Shown: positions 35,924-44,526 of the stretch, one piece after another | Layout: the number at the start of each line of letters is the position of its first letter | Numbering within the stretch: position 1 is the first letter of the stretch | NCBI GenBank assembly: GCA_902363125.1 | Contig: CABIZD010000001.1 | Location: forward strand, 62,001-126,000 | From: Coriobacteriaceae bacterium | GTDB taxonomy: Bacteria > Actinomycetota > Coriobacteriia > Coriobacteriales > Coriobacteriaceae | Length of the DNA: 64,000 nucleotides | Reading direction: 5' to 3' | Position numbers and translations under genes: made by a program | The notes under the pieces: generated by a model | Databases searched by the model: none | What the model was told of the DNA's origin: nothing | The model's input: only the letters and a program-made list of their open reading frames with translations

Positions 35924-36011
35924 TGGTAAAACTCTTGACAGTTTTACCAAATAGGTTTTTTAGATTGTTAGTTTGACGTTTGGTAAAACGTTTTTAGCAG
36001 GATGTTTACCA
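35924..36011. promoter_or_regulatory. Operator cluster in the glgB / HAD hydrolase divergent promoter region
   Basis: TGGTAAAAC (35924-35932) and its perfect complement GTTTTACCA (35941-35949) flank TCTTGACA, which contains a consensus -35 TTGACA (35935-35940) for the plus strand. Further half-sites are TTGGTAAAACG (35980-35990) and GTTTACCA (36004-36011). Two or more inverted pairs suggest a cooperative repressor or activator. The -10 for the plus promoter is not clear. Confidence 0.65.
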
Positions 36012-36033
36012 TTTGACATTGAAAGGTTCGTTT

Positions 36034-36723
36034 ATGTCCCAGACCGCCGCCCCCAACGTTGCTTTTATTTTCGATTGCGACGGCACACTGGTTAATAGCA
36101 CTCCCGTTTGGGCCTATGCCCAGCCCGAGCTATTGCACCGCCACGGAGTTGACGTGACGGTCGACGATTTTGCCCAGTTTGAGCATTTGTCGCTCGTGGA
36201 CGAGTGCCAGGCCTACCACGACACGTGGGGCATTGGCGAGAATGGCGAGGAGCTGTATCGCGAGCTGAGCGACATTTTGATCGATGGCTACTCCAAGGTG
36301 CCGCCGCGCGAGGGGCTTCTGGCATTTTTGGAGCAGGCGAAGGCGGCGGGCATTTCCATGTGCGTTGCCACGTCCACGCCTGCCGAGCTGGTGCAGTCCG
36401 CGCTCGCTGGTGCCGGGCTCGATCCTTATATGGAGTTTGTGACCACCACCGGCGAGGCGGGACGTTCCAAGCAGTTCCCCGATGTGTACGAGTTGGCGCT
36501 GCGTCGCTTGGAGGAGCGCCACGGGTGCAAATTTGAGCGCGTATGGGTGTTTGAGGACGCCGTTTTTGGCCTTAAGAGCTCTGGCGCCGCGGGCTTTAAG
36601 CGTGTAGGTATCTATGACCCGCACGGCCGCATGAAGCGCGACGACGTACGCGTCAACAGCGATATCTTTATCGACAGCTACGAGGACCTGTACCTGGTCA
36701 GCGTTCTTGAGTTTGAGGGCTAG
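36034..36723 (+). CDS. HAD-superfamily hydrolase (beta-phosphoglucomutase-like)
   Basis: A 229-residue HAD protein. Motif I is FDCDGTLVNS (DxDGT with the nucleophile Asp), motif II is ATSTP, and motif III/IV is WVFEDAVFGLKSSGAAGF, with a helical cap after motif I. The family hydrolyses or transfers phosphate on sugars and other small molecules; the substrate cannot be read from sequence. The ATG at 36034 is preceded by AAAGG at seven bases. It shares its upstream region, with the TGGTAAAAC operators, with the glg operon, so a link to glucose phosphate metabolism is possible. Confidence 0.85.
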   Translation: MSQTAAPNVAFIFDCDGTLVNSTPVWAYAQPELLHRHGVDVTVDDFAQFEHLSLVDECQAYHDTWGIGENGEELYRELSDILIDGYSKVPPREGLLAFLEQAKAAGISMCVATSTPAELVQSALAGAGLDPYMEFVTTTGEAGRSKQFPDVYELALRRLEERHGCKFERVWVFEDAVFGLKSSGAAGFKRVGIYDPHGRMKRDDVRVNSDIFIDSYEDLYLVSVLEFEG

Positions 36724-36732
36724 GCGAGGGCC

Positions 36733-37374
36733 GTGGCTTGCAAAGTGTTAGTGGTATGCGGCTCGCCCGTGGTAGCGAGCGCGGATCTATTGCGTAGGTT
36801 AGCAGGGGAGTGCGACCACATTGTCGCCGTGGACCGCGGGCTCGATGTGCTGCTGGGCGCGGGGCTGGACTGCGACGTGTATATGGGGGATGCCGACACG
36901 GTGAGCGACGCGGGTCGCGTGCTGGTCGATGCTGCCACCGATTTTGAAGTTGAGCGTCATGATCCCTACAAGGACTATACCGATCTGGCACTAGCGCTCG
37001 ATTCCGTCCGGCGTCGCTGGCCGGGTGCCGAAGTGATTTCGACCTGCGCCACCGGCGGCCGTCCGGACATGGCCCTATCCGTGCTGGGCTTGCTTGCAGG
37101 CTATGATGACGCCCCAGTCTGGATTGCTGAGGACAAAGTAGTCGCGCGCATCCTTCACGCAGGTGAGTCGTGGACCATCGAGGGCGCCGAGGGCAAGACA
37201 TTCTCCATCATCGCCGTTGCTCCCAACACCGAGGTAAGCGAACGTGGTCTAGAGTGGGAGCTAGACCACAGCCCCCTGGGCCTGTTGGCCGACACGGGTA
37301 TCAGCAACGTCGTCAGGTCAACAGCCACAATCCAAGTCCACACCGGCACCGCCATCGCTTACCTATATCAATAG
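36733..37374 (+). CDS. thiN: Thiamine pyrophosphokinase
   Basis: A 213-residue enzyme that converts thiamine to thiamine diphosphate. It has the family order: a VDRGLDVLLGAGLDCDVYMGDADTVS block (equivalent to the GDFDS metal region, here GDADT), DPYKDYTDLALAL (the KDxTD motif), ISTCATGGRPDMALSVL (the GGRxDH equivalent), and a C-terminal beta region with TGISNVV. It starts with GTG nine bases after the HAD stop, so the two are probably cotranscribed. The family assignment is good although GDFDS is changed. Confidence 0.82.
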   Translation: MACKVLVVCGSPVVASADLLRRLAGECDHIVAVDRGLDVLLGAGLDCDVYMGDADTVSDAGRVLVDAATDFEVERHDPYKDYTDLALALDSVRRRWPGAEVISTCATGGRPDMALSVLGLLAGYDDAPVWIAEDKVVARILHAGESWTIEGAEGKTFSIIAVAPNTEVSERGLEWELDHSPLGLLADTGISNVVRSTATIQVHTGTAIAYLYQ

Positions 37375-37410
37375 GCTCAATAGGCATTTAAAGTCTCACC
37401 AAAAAAGTCC

Positions 37411-37439
37411 TTGCACGTCGAGTCAACTTCCCCTATAGT
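37411..37439 (+). promoter_or_regulatory. Promoter of tRNA-Ala copy 1
   Basis: TTGCAC (37411-37416), a 17-base spacer and TATAGT (37434-37439), 14 bases upstream of the tRNA. The second tRNA-Ala copy has the same arrangement. Confidence 0.8.
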
Positions 37440-37452
37440 ATCTCCTCGTCAC

Positions 37453-37528
37453 GGGGGCGTAGCTCAGCTGGGAGAGCGCTTGACTGGCAGTCAAGAGGTC
37501 AGGGGTTCGATCCCCCTCGTCTCCACCA
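37453..37528 (+). tRNA. tRNA-Ala(GGC), copy 1
   Basis: A 76-base cloverleaf including an encoded CCA. The acceptor GGGGGCG pairs with CGTCTCC, the anticodon loop is CTGGCAG (anticodon GGC) and the T-loop is TTCGATC. It is identical over the 73-base body to the gene at 62618. Confidence 0.97.
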
Positions 37529-37541
37529 TCGTGAATGTAGA

Positions 37542-37568
37542 GGCCTTCGGAATTCCGAAGGCCTTTTT
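37542..37568 (+). terminator. Terminator after tRNA-Ala copy 1
   Basis: GGCCTTCGG and CCGAAGGCC around AATT form a perfect hairpin followed by six T. Confidence 0.92.
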
Positions 37569-38213
37569 TCATGCCAAAATACCTCGCGCCACAAACCCAT
37601 ACCCACATCAACAAAAAGTTGCACAATTTATTTCCCATGTCTGTACATAGTTTGTTATCCAAACACAATTACCAGTGCAGCTCGCTGCTTCAGTTGGGCT
37701 TCAGGAACGCTCCCAATTATTGCCAGCACCACAATAACCTGCGCCAACGTGAACAACATCCCAAAACAACCCCCTTGAACACGCTAAATGAACGAAATGT
37801 TGTCCGCCATTAGCCAAATCAGTTTAACTACCAGCTTGTGCTAGGATACTTAACGTTACATGAGTTCAACTGTGCTTACGGCTCCAACAAGCCACATAGC
37901 GCAGGGTCGATCAGCATCCGGCCGTAACGGCGGTGCCAGAAACACCACGAGCTCCAATAACGATTGTCATGTGCGATTTTGCACCTGCTATTGCGGTTAT
38001 TAAAAGCTCGCGTTGTCAGTGCAATACATTGTCATGGCAAAACGTAGCAGTCCTTCAGCTGTTTGCATGCGGTCCAGTTTTGAAATCACTTGACCGGCTC
38101 GCATGCAGCCAGCTGAGGTTGCAGGCATTCTTGCGATACGTGTCTGTGACCTCAGCGCTGCATTTATACATACCGTTCACGGTGGGGCAGAGCCACGTGC
38201 TTGTCTAACTGGG
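37569..38213. other. Gene-free stretch upstream of the polysaccharide locus
   Basis: About 645 bases with no credible coding frame. It is AT-richer than the flanks in its first half. It probably carries the promoter and a long untranslated leader of the locus that begins with the NusG-type gene; no promoter can be fixed with confidence. Confidence 0.6.
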
Positions 38214-38282
38214 CTCAGGGTTTGAATATGGAGCGCCTTCGCGCACAAGCGCCCTGGCGAAGCCATACCCAAACCCCGTGAG
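38214..38282 (+). promoter_or_regulatory. Long leader hairpin immediately upstream of the NusG-type gene
   Basis: CTCAGGGTTTGAATATGG (38214-38231) pairs with CCATACCCAAACCCCGTGAG (38263-38282) with two or three bulges. CTTCGC/GCGAAG forms an inner extension. The 69-base structure ends 17 bases before the ribosome site. LoaP-type antiterminators are known to use leader RNA hairpins; this is a candidate of that sort or an autoregulatory element. Confidence 0.6.
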
Positions 38283-38313
38283 CCACACGTAAGACAGCAA
38301 GGGGGTGGTGCTC

Positions 38314-38859
38314 GTGTGGTATGTGATCCAGGTCATTAACGGTCGCGAAGACGTAATGCGCGAGCGCATCGAGCGCATGGTGCCAACCGGCACCATGCAG
38401 GAGCTCTTTTATCCCCAATTTCAAACCGAGATTAAGGTACACGGTGAATGGGTCAATACGACCAAGCCGCTCTTTCCCGGTTATCTTATCTGCGATACTG
38501 CAGATCCACGCACCGTGCAACAGTATCTGCTGCGCATGGACGACTTTGCCCGGGTGCTTGCCCAGGACGGTCAGTTTGTGCCGCTGGCAAAAGAAGAGGC
38601 TCAACTCATAAGCAGCTTTACGCATAGGGGAGACCGCGTAGTGCCCATGAGTGAGGCCCTAAAAGACGGCGACCAGGTCGTAGTAACCGCTGGTCCGCTA
38701 CTGGGCCACGAAGGCCTCATCAAAACCATTAACAGACGCAAGAGCACTGCTTATTTGGAGCTCGACATGTGCGGCCGACGCGTGACTACGCGCGTTGGCC
38801 TTGCCGTGCTTTCAAACGAGCAACGTGCCATGCGAAGCCTCAAAAAGGCGATCGCCTAG
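38314..38859 (+). CDS. loaP: Specialised NusG paralogue (LoaP/RfaH-type antiterminator)
   Basis: A 181-residue protein with the NusG N-terminal domain (MWYVIQVINGREDVMRERIERMVP, then ELFYPQFQT, KPLFPGYLI) and a C-terminal KOW domain (GDQVVVTAGPLLGHEGLIKTINRRKSTAYLEL). It is the first gene of the polysaccharide locus, where such paralogues let RNA polymerase read through long operons. The GTG at 38314 is chosen: AAGGGGG is eight bases upstream and the protein then starts WYVIQV like its family. Two nearer GTG codons upstream overlap the ribosome site. Confidence 0.87.
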   Translation: MWYVIQVINGREDVMRERIERMVPTGTMQELFYPQFQTEIKVHGEWVNTTKPLFPGYLICDTADPRTVQQYLLRMDDFARVLAQDGQFVPLAKEEAQLISSFTHRGDRVVPMSEALKDGDQVVVTAGPLLGHEGLIKTINRRKSTAYLELDMCGRRVTTRVGLAVLSNEQRAMRSLKKAIA

Positions 38860-38910
38860 CTGCTGGCGATTGCCGCTCAAACCAAGGAGGACCTTCGGGT
38901 CAGGGACGTA

Positions 38911-39744
38911 GTGTTGGAAGAGAACGTGTCAGGTAAAACAGAATATGTAAAGGATGCGCCCGTGGATGCGGCACCGATTGATCAAGTTAGGGATTGGAGG
39001 GCAGACTCTGAAACTCCTGTTGCTACGGAGTTTCCTCTCCCCGTTGAGAACCCTGCTCCGGCGCAAGGCTTCGTTGCGACAGGAAGCTATAGGGCGCCTG
39101 CTGCCGATCCCAACGCTGCTGCCCCCAGGAAAGGTGGGCCAGGCTACTTTGCCTTCAAGCGAGCCTTCGACATCGTATTTTCTGCTGTGGTCTGCGCGGT
39201 GTTGGCCGTCCCCGTTGTAGCTGCATGCGTTGCCATTGAGATTGACTCTCCCGGCAAACCGTTTTTCCGTCAAAAGAGAGTCGGTAAAGGCGGTAAGCCT
39301 ATCTATATTTTCAAACTCCGCACCATGGTTTCTGATGCTCACGAGCACCCAGAGAAGTACATGACCCCTGAGCAGCTGGCACAATGGCGGCGTGAACAGA
39401 AAGTCGACAATGACCCGCGCATTACGCACGTGGGCCGCTTTCTTCGGCACACTTCGCTCGATGAGCTGCCGCAGTTCATCAACGTACTTACGGGCGATCT
39501 ATCCGTCATTGGACCAAGGCCTGTGACACTCGAGGAGACCTTCGAGTACGGTGACGCCCGCGACGAAGTGCTTGCATGTAAGCCTGGCATTACTGGCTGG
39601 TGGGCAGCGACAGATCGCAACGACTCAACGTGGGGGAGCGGTCAGCGTCAGGCACGCGAGCTCTTCTATGTACGACACCAGTCGTTCGGTCTTGACGCTC
39701 GCGTGTTTGTAAAGACCTTCAAGGCGATGAGGAAGGGTAAGTAG
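38911..39744 (+). CDS. Initiating sugar-phosphate transferase (polyprenyl glycosylphosphotransferase)
   Basis: Up to 277 residues. After a disordered 75-residue N-terminus there is one hydrophobic reentrant helix (KRAFDIVFSAVVCAVLAVPVVAACVAIE). The catalytic bacterial sugar transferase domain follows (FFRQKRVGKGGKPIYIFKLRTM, RITHVGRFLRHTSLDELPQFINVLTGDLSVIGPRP, PGITGWWA). It would load the first sugar phosphate onto undecaprenyl phosphate. The start is uncertain: GTG 38911 has AAGGAGG 20 bases away, and GTG 38926 with GGAAGAG is an alternative. No N-terminal multi-helix domain, so it is the short (monotopic) form. Confidence 0.92.
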   Translation: MLEENVSGKTEYVKDAPVDAAPIDQVRDWRADSETPVATEFPLPVENPAPAQGFVATGSYRAPAADPNAAAPRKGGPGYFAFKRAFDIVFSAVVCAVLAVPVVAACVAIEIDSPGKPFFRQKRVGKGGKPIYIFKLRTMVSDAHEHPEKYMTPEQLAQWRREQKVDNDPRITHVGRFLRHTSLDELPQFINVLTGDLSVIGPRPVTLEETFEYGDARDEVLACKPGITGWWAATDRNDSTWGSGQRQARELFYVRHQSFGLDARVFVKTFKAMRKGK

Positions 39745-40584
39745 ATGGGTCGCCCCTCATTCAAGGAATCAAAAACAGCCATCGTGATTATTGCCTGGAA
39801 CTCGGATCATTTCATCGGTGCATGCGTTGAATCGGCGCTTTCTCTAAGATGTCGAACCCTTGATGTTTGGGTTGTGGACAACGGCTCGAGTGACTCCACG
39901 CCCGATATTCTTTCAGCTCTTGCTAAGGACGATAAAAGGCTACACGTTATCTCTGCTGGTAGAAATCTCGGTACAACGGTGTCTCGTAACTTAGTTTTGA
40001 AGCAGTTGAGCGTTGATACCGATTATATTTGCATTCTCGATTCTGATACCGTCGTGAACCAGTCGGCCTTTGAGTGTTTGGCGGCAGTGCTTTCTGATAG
40101 CTCTGTCGGGGTTGTCGGGCCCACGATGATTAACTCCTCCGGCGAGACACAGCTCTCCGGTAGGGCCTTGCCCACTTTGCCTATTAAGCTAGCGAAAGCA
40201 TTTCCCTTCGGTGAATTTGCACAAAAGGCCGCTGATTTAGAGATTCCAAGTACTTCAGTTGTACGAGGTCTGCAAGACGTTGGCTATTTACTTTCGGCTT
40301 GTTGGTTTATACCGCGCGAGACTCTCGAGGTCGTAGGCTTTCTTGATGAAAAGATATTCTATGCGCCCGAGGATGTCGATTGGTGCTTGAGATGTCATGA
40401 GTCAGGGCTTCGTGTCGTTCGTTGCTATGAGGCTTACATCGTGCATGAATATCAACGCCTTTCGCACAAAAAGCTTTTTAGTAAAACTAATTTTGAGCAT
40501 ATTAAAGGGCTTTTATATTACTTTGCAAAACATCGTTATCTGATTAAGGCCCCGGAGCTGCAGAAAGGCCCATTTAATGCTTAG
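39745..40584 (+). CDS. Glycosyltransferase family 2
   Basis: A 279-residue GT-A glycosyltransferase, rhamnosyltransferase-like. The N-terminus TAIVIIAWNSDHFIGACVESAL, VDNGSSDSTPDIL and the metal-binding ILDSDTVVN are typical. Later PEDVDWCLRCHESGLRVV is the acceptor-side GT2 motif. It starts one base after the sugar transferase stop, so it is coupled to it and may add the second sugar. The donor and acceptor are unknown. Confidence 0.9.
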   Translation: MGRPSFKESKTAIVIIAWNSDHFIGACVESALSLRCRTLDVWVVDNGSSDSTPDILSALAKDDKRLHVISAGRNLGTTVSRNLVLKQLSVDTDYICILDSDTVVNQSAFECLAAVLSDSSVGVVGPTMINSSGETQLSGRALPTLPIKLAKAFPFGEFAQKAADLEIPSTSVVRGLQDVGYLLSACWFIPRETLEVVGFLDEKIFYAPEDVDWCLRCHESGLRVVRCYEAYIVHEYQRLSHKKLFSKTNFEHIKGLLYYFAKHRYLIKAPELQKGPFNA

Positions 40585-40644
40585 TAGGGATCTTATTTTC
40601 TTTTACATAGATGCCTTGGGCCGTTCTTGCCTTGGGGGTAATTT

Positions 40645-41811
40645 ATGAAAGATCTTTCACGGATTCTCGCGTCAAACCATCGTTCTGATGGAATTCATGT
40701 CCTTTGTTATTCTGAAGCTTGGGGACAGGGCGGTGTTGAGACGTTCCTAATGTCGATATTTCGACGTTGGCAGGGTAAGGGGTTCTATTTTACGCTTTTC
40801 TCCTGCTGGGACTGGAACCTTGCGCTAGATGCTGAACTCGAGGCATTGGGGATTGATCGTTTCACAGTTTTCCCCGACAGCAAGCCCGGGCAGGTGAAGC
40901 GCCTTTGCGAGGGCTCTGCTGCTTTCGGTGCGTTAATCAACGAGATTCGTCCCGACGCCGTCTACGTTAACACCATGAACGGGATGGGCTTCCTTTATTC
41001 CGAGGTCGCACAGAAACACGGCGTTCCTGTGCGAGTGGTGCACTCGCACAACTCGGCCTTCGGGTCAGGGCAGGCTGTCGTCAAGGCCGTCATGCACAGC
41101 TTCGGCAGGGCCGCGTTCGGCGGTAGCGCCACCGTTCGTCTCGCCTGCTCCGCCGACGCAGGGCATTACCTCTTCGGTGCCCGCCCCTTCGAGGTCGTGA
41201 ACAACGGCATCGACACTTCGCGCTTTGCCTTCGACCCTGCTGCTCGCACCGAGATTCGCTCGCGTTTCGGCATTCCACAAGACACGGTGCTGTTCGGCAG
41301 CGTGGGTCGCATCGCAGAGGCGAAAAATCCGCTTTTCCAGATAAGGACTTTCGCCGAGGTCTTACGCGCCGTGCCCGGTGCTTACTACCTGATGGTTGGT
41401 GACGGCGATATGAAGGGCCAGGTTAAAGCGTTGATTCGGGAACTCGGTATCAATGACAGAGTGATCATGCCTGGCTACCTTCCCGATCCCGCCCCCGTTT
41501 ACTCAGCCCTCGATTGCTTCCTTATGCCCTCCTTATTCGAAGGTCTTGCCATTGTGAGCATTGAGGCTCAATGCGCGGGATGCCGCATTGTGTGCTCCGA
41601 GGCTCTCCCTCCTGAGGCCCATGTATCTGATGCCGAGGCCTTGCTGCCGCTTTCCGCCGGTGAGCGCGCATGGGCTGAAAAGGCAGTCGAGATGTCGTAC
41701 ATGGATGTTGACAGGCCTGCGTACGCTGCGTCGGTGCGTGAGGCAGGCTTCGATGCCGATGACACTGCTCGAATAGTTGCTGGAGTTCTAATAGGAGGTA
41801 AAAATGCCTAA
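40645..41811 (+). CDS. Glycosyltransferase family 4 (GT-B)
   Basis: A 388-residue GT-B enzyme. The N-terminal domain has WGQGGVETFLMSIFRRW. The C-terminal domain has FGSVGRIAEAKNPLFQIRTFAEVL, YLMVGDGDMKGQVKALIRELGINDRVIMPGYL and the EX7E-type region MPSLFEGLAIVSIEAQCAG. It fits EpsF/CapM-like retaining transferases. GGGGG lies six bases upstream of the ATG. It overlaps licD by eight bases. Confidence 0.92.
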   Translation: MKDLSRILASNHRSDGIHVLCYSEAWGQGGVETFLMSIFRRWQGKGFYFTLFSCWDWNLALDAELEALGIDRFTVFPDSKPGQVKRLCEGSAAFGALINEIRPDAVYVNTMNGMGFLYSEVAQKHGVPVRVVHSHNSAFGSGQAVVKAVMHSFGRAAFGGSATVRLACSADAGHYLFGARPFEVVNNGIDTSRFAFDPAARTEIRSRFGIPQDTVLFGSVGRIAEAKNPLFQIRTFAEVLRAVPGAYYLMVGDGDMKGQVKALIRELGINDRVIMPGYLPDPAPVYSALDCFLMPSLFEGLAIVSIEAQCAGCRIVCSEALPPEAHVSDAEALLPLSAGERAWAEKAVEMSYMDVDRPAYAASVREAGFDADDTARIVAGVLIGGKNA

Positions 41812-42625
41812 TTATTTGACCCCAAACGAAGTTAAGGCAGAGGAGCTCGCAATGCTTGTCGAGTTCGGGGACCTCTGCAAGAGGGAGGGGCTTAGATACT
41901 CGCTCGCTGGCGGCACGCTGCTGGGTGCGGTGCGTCATAAAGGATTCATCCCTTGGGACGATGATATCGATGTGTCCATGCCACGTCCCGATTTTGATAG
42001 TCTGGTCGCACTTGCGCGCTCAGGGGCTTTGCCGATAAACCGTTCACTTGAACCTTATTCGGGCAACTGGGGACATCCGGTTTTTCTGAAATACATTAAT
42101 CGCAATATCGCTGTGGATGCCCATTACGAGAACGGGGAAGGCTTTCTCTGGATGGACGTTACTCCCGTCGAGGGGCTTCCCGCCGACGAGAAAGAGCTTG
42201 CTCGCATATACAAGCGAGCTGGTAGGCTCCAACGGATTCTCATGTTCTGCAAAGCAGACTCTAAGGAAGGAAAGACACGGCTGAAACGCGCTTTTAAGCG
42301 ACTATTTGTGCCTGTTGCAAATGCTGTAGGGGCTTTCGACCGCTCGCTCTCCAAGCTGGACGATCTGGGAAGGGGATGCGTTTTCGGGAGCACCCCTTGG
42401 GTTGGTTGCACAGTATGGGGTCTATACGGAACGGGCGAGCGATACTCCTACTCGGGCTGGGAAGAAACTGTTCAACTCGAATTTGAGGGACAGAAGCTTA
42501 ACGCGATTTCCTGCTGGGATGCTTATCTATCGGGTCTCTACGGCGACTATATGCAGCTGCCACCCGAAGACAAGCGCATAACGCATGAGATTAAGGCATG
42601 GAGAACCAATGATACTGAAAAATAA
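41804..42625 (+). CDS. LicD-family phosphotransferase
   Basis: A 273-residue LicD protein: FGDLCKREGLRYSLAGGTLLGAVRHKGFIPWDDDIDVSMPRPDF carries the nucleotidyltransferase-like GG and DDDID metal motif. Family members transfer phosphocholine or other CDP-linked groups to surface sugars. AGGAGG precedes the ATG within the end of the preceding gene. The next two genes, a cytidylyltransferase and an NAD-dependent epimerase, could make its CDP-linked donor. Confidence 0.9.
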   Translation: MPNYLTPNEVKAEELAMLVEFGDLCKREGLRYSLAGGTLLGAVRHKGFIPWDDDIDVSMPRPDFDSLVALARSGALPINRSLEPYSGNWGHPVFLKYINRNIAVDAHYENGEGFLWMDVTPVEGLPADEKELARIYKRAGRLQRILMFCKADSKEGKTRLKRAFKRLFVPVANAVGAFDRSLSKLDDLGRGCVFGSTPWVGCTVWGLYGTGERYSYSGWEETVQLEFEGQKLNAISCWDAYLSGLYGDYMQLPPEDKRITHEIKAWRTNDTEK

Positions 42626-43361
42626 AGATACCTCAGTGACTGCCGTAATATTCGCCGGCGGCGTCGGGACGAGAATGCATTCGAAGGACCTTCCGAAGCA
42701 GTTCCTTCGCATACATGGCAAGCCGATTATTGCGTGGACTATAGGTGTCTTCGAGAAGACACCTTGCATCGACAATGTCGTTGTTGTGTGCAATGCCAAC
42801 TGGCTCGACCACTGCCAAAGCATTATTAGCGAGTTCAGTCTGAACAAGGTAAGAGCCGTTGTCGCTGGTGGCGAGACGGGTCAGCTCTCCATCCACAACG
42901 GCCTTTTGGCCGCAGCGAAATTATCCAACCCGAAGAAGACGGTAGTTCTCATTCACGATGGCGTTCGTCCTCTCATCGATGCGGGCACCATCGAGCGCAA
43001 CGTGGCCTCGGTGGAGGAGTTCGGCTCCTCCATCACATGCGTTAAGGCGAAGGAGACTATCTTGGTTAAAGCCGACGACGGAGTAGAGATTGTCCCACGT
43101 GAGAATGTGTTGCTGGCGCGTGCCCCGCAGGGATTCTGGTTGAGTGACATCCTGGCCGCACATAAAATGGCACTTGACGCGGGCGAAACTGGCTGCATCG
43201 ACTCTGCAACAATGATGAAAGCGCAGGGAAATGACTTACACCTAATCGTTGGGCCCGATGAGAACATAAAGATAACCACTCAAGACGACTACTATTCGAT
43301 GCGCTCCATCCTTGATTCACGCGAGAACAACCAGCTATATGCAGAGGGGGAAGATGAATAA
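42609..43361 (+). CDS. IspD/TarI-family cytidylyltransferase
   Basis: A 250-residue CTP-dependent nucleotidyltransferase: AVIFAGGVGTRMHSKDLPKQFLRIHGKPI (CTP-binding), VAGGETGQLSIHNGL, IHDGVRPLIDAGTI, TPQ-like ARAPQGFWLSDI. Within a polysaccharide locus and beside licD it is more likely a TarI-like enzyme making CDP-ribitol or another CDP-alditol than the isoprenoid enzyme IspD. The ATG at 42609 (GGAGA upstream) is chosen; a longer frame reads back into licD. It overlaps licD by 17 bases and the next gene by one. Confidence 0.87.
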   Translation: MILKNKDTSVTAVIFAGGVGTRMHSKDLPKQFLRIHGKPIIAWTIGVFEKTPCIDNVVVVCNANWLDHCQSIISEFSLNKVRAVVAGGETGQLSIHNGLLAAAKLSNPKKTVVLIHDGVRPLIDAGTIERNVASVEEFGSSITCVKAKETILVKADDGVEIVPRENVLLARAPQGFWLSDILAAHKMALDAGETGCIDSATMMKAQGNDLHLIVGPDENIKITTQDDYYSMRSILDSRENNQLYAEGEDE

Positions 43362-44428
43362 TGAGTGCATACGGGATAAACAACACCCTTGAGGCAGACT
43401 TCGCCGGAATAGATCGTGAGCTGATCGCCACCTTATCGGGTAAAGTCCTTGCCGTCTCCGGCGCCACAGGGTTCTTGGGGTCTCTGCTCGCTCGTCTTGT
43501 TATTTGGGCCAACGACGAGCTAGGATTGGGCACGAGACTAATCTTGTGTGTACGTAACGCCGCTAAACTCGACGTCGTCATGCCCGGAATTGCCGCTAGG
43601 GAGGATGTTACTGTCGCAGTCGTCGATTTCTCCGAGCCTTGTGAGGCTCTCGGCGTAGATTTCGACTGTCTTGTCCACACTGCTGCCATTACCACTTCGA
43701 AGGTTATGATCGAGCGTCCCGCAGACGTAATTAACATTATGATCAACGGCACGAGATGGGCTCTTGACAGTGCATGCTCGAATTCGAAGTCGAAAGTACT
43801 CTTCTTATCCTCCATGGAGGCCTGCGGAAGCTTTAACGATGCCGTGGACGTATACGAGGGTACGATGGGTGCTATCGATATGGGCTCGGTGCGATCTTGC
43901 TACCCCGAGGGCAAGCGGCTCGGAGAACTGATGTGCCTTGCTTATGCAAGGCAATTTGGAATCAACGCCGTCGCTGGGCGACTCGCCCAGACTTTCGGAG
44001 CGGGGATTCTGCCGTCCGAAAGTCGCGTCTTCAAACAGTTTGCCACGAGTGCCATAGCTGGGGAGCCAATCGTGCTTCATACGGACGGAATGAGCGAAGG
44101 CAATTACGTGTATTCGACCGACGCCCTCTCAGCTATTCTTTTGCTCTTATCCAAGGGCATCGCTGGGGAGACCTACAACATTGCGAACGAGGCATGTCAC
44201 TCGACGATTCGCGGCATGGCAGAGATGGTGGCAGAAAGATTCGGTGGTGACCATTGTGGAGTTGTAATCGAAGGAAAAGACTCCTCACAGTTCGGATACG
44301 CTGCACCTACGAAGATGACGCTGCGTTCGAACAAACTTCGCGCGCTTGGTTGGGAACCGAAAGTTAATTTAGAAGAATCTTATTGCAGGCTGATTGGGTT
44401 TTTGACTGATAGTAACAGCAATTGTTAG
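43361..44428 (+). CDS. NAD-dependent epimerase/dehydratase
   Basis: A 355-residue extended short-chain dehydrogenase/reductase. The NAD-binding site is VSGATGFLGSLLARLV, followed by DCLVHTAAITTS, FLSSMEACGSF, and the active-site-like SCYPEGKRLGELMCLAYA (a Tyr-Pro-Glu-Gly-Lys version of YxxxK). TAATG overlap with the cytidylyltransferase suggests joint work, for example on a CDP-linked or aldehyde intermediate. The specific sugar cannot be read. Confidence 0.88.
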   Translation: MSAYGINNTLEADFAGIDRELIATLSGKVLAVSGATGFLGSLLARLVIWANDELGLGTRLILCVRNAAKLDVVMPGIAAREDVTVAVVDFSEPCEALGVDFDCLVHTAAITTSKVMIERPADVINIMINGTRWALDSACSNSKSKVLFLSSMEACGSFNDAVDVYEGTMGAIDMGSVRSCYPEGKRLGELMCLAYARQFGINAVAGRLAQTFGAGILPSESRVFKQFATSAIAGEPIVLHTDGMSEGNYVYSTDALSAILLLLSKGIAGETYNIANEACHSTIRGMAEMVAERFGGDHCGVVIEGKDSSQFGYAAPTKMTLRSNKLRALGWEPKVNLEESYCRLIGFLTDSNSNC

Positions 44429-44526
44429 CTAATCTTATTTAACTATATATAACAGTTCTAGCGGCGTTTTCGGTTCCGGATGCCATTGGTGTCCGGATCT
44501 CTCTATTGTTTAAAATTGGGATCTTG

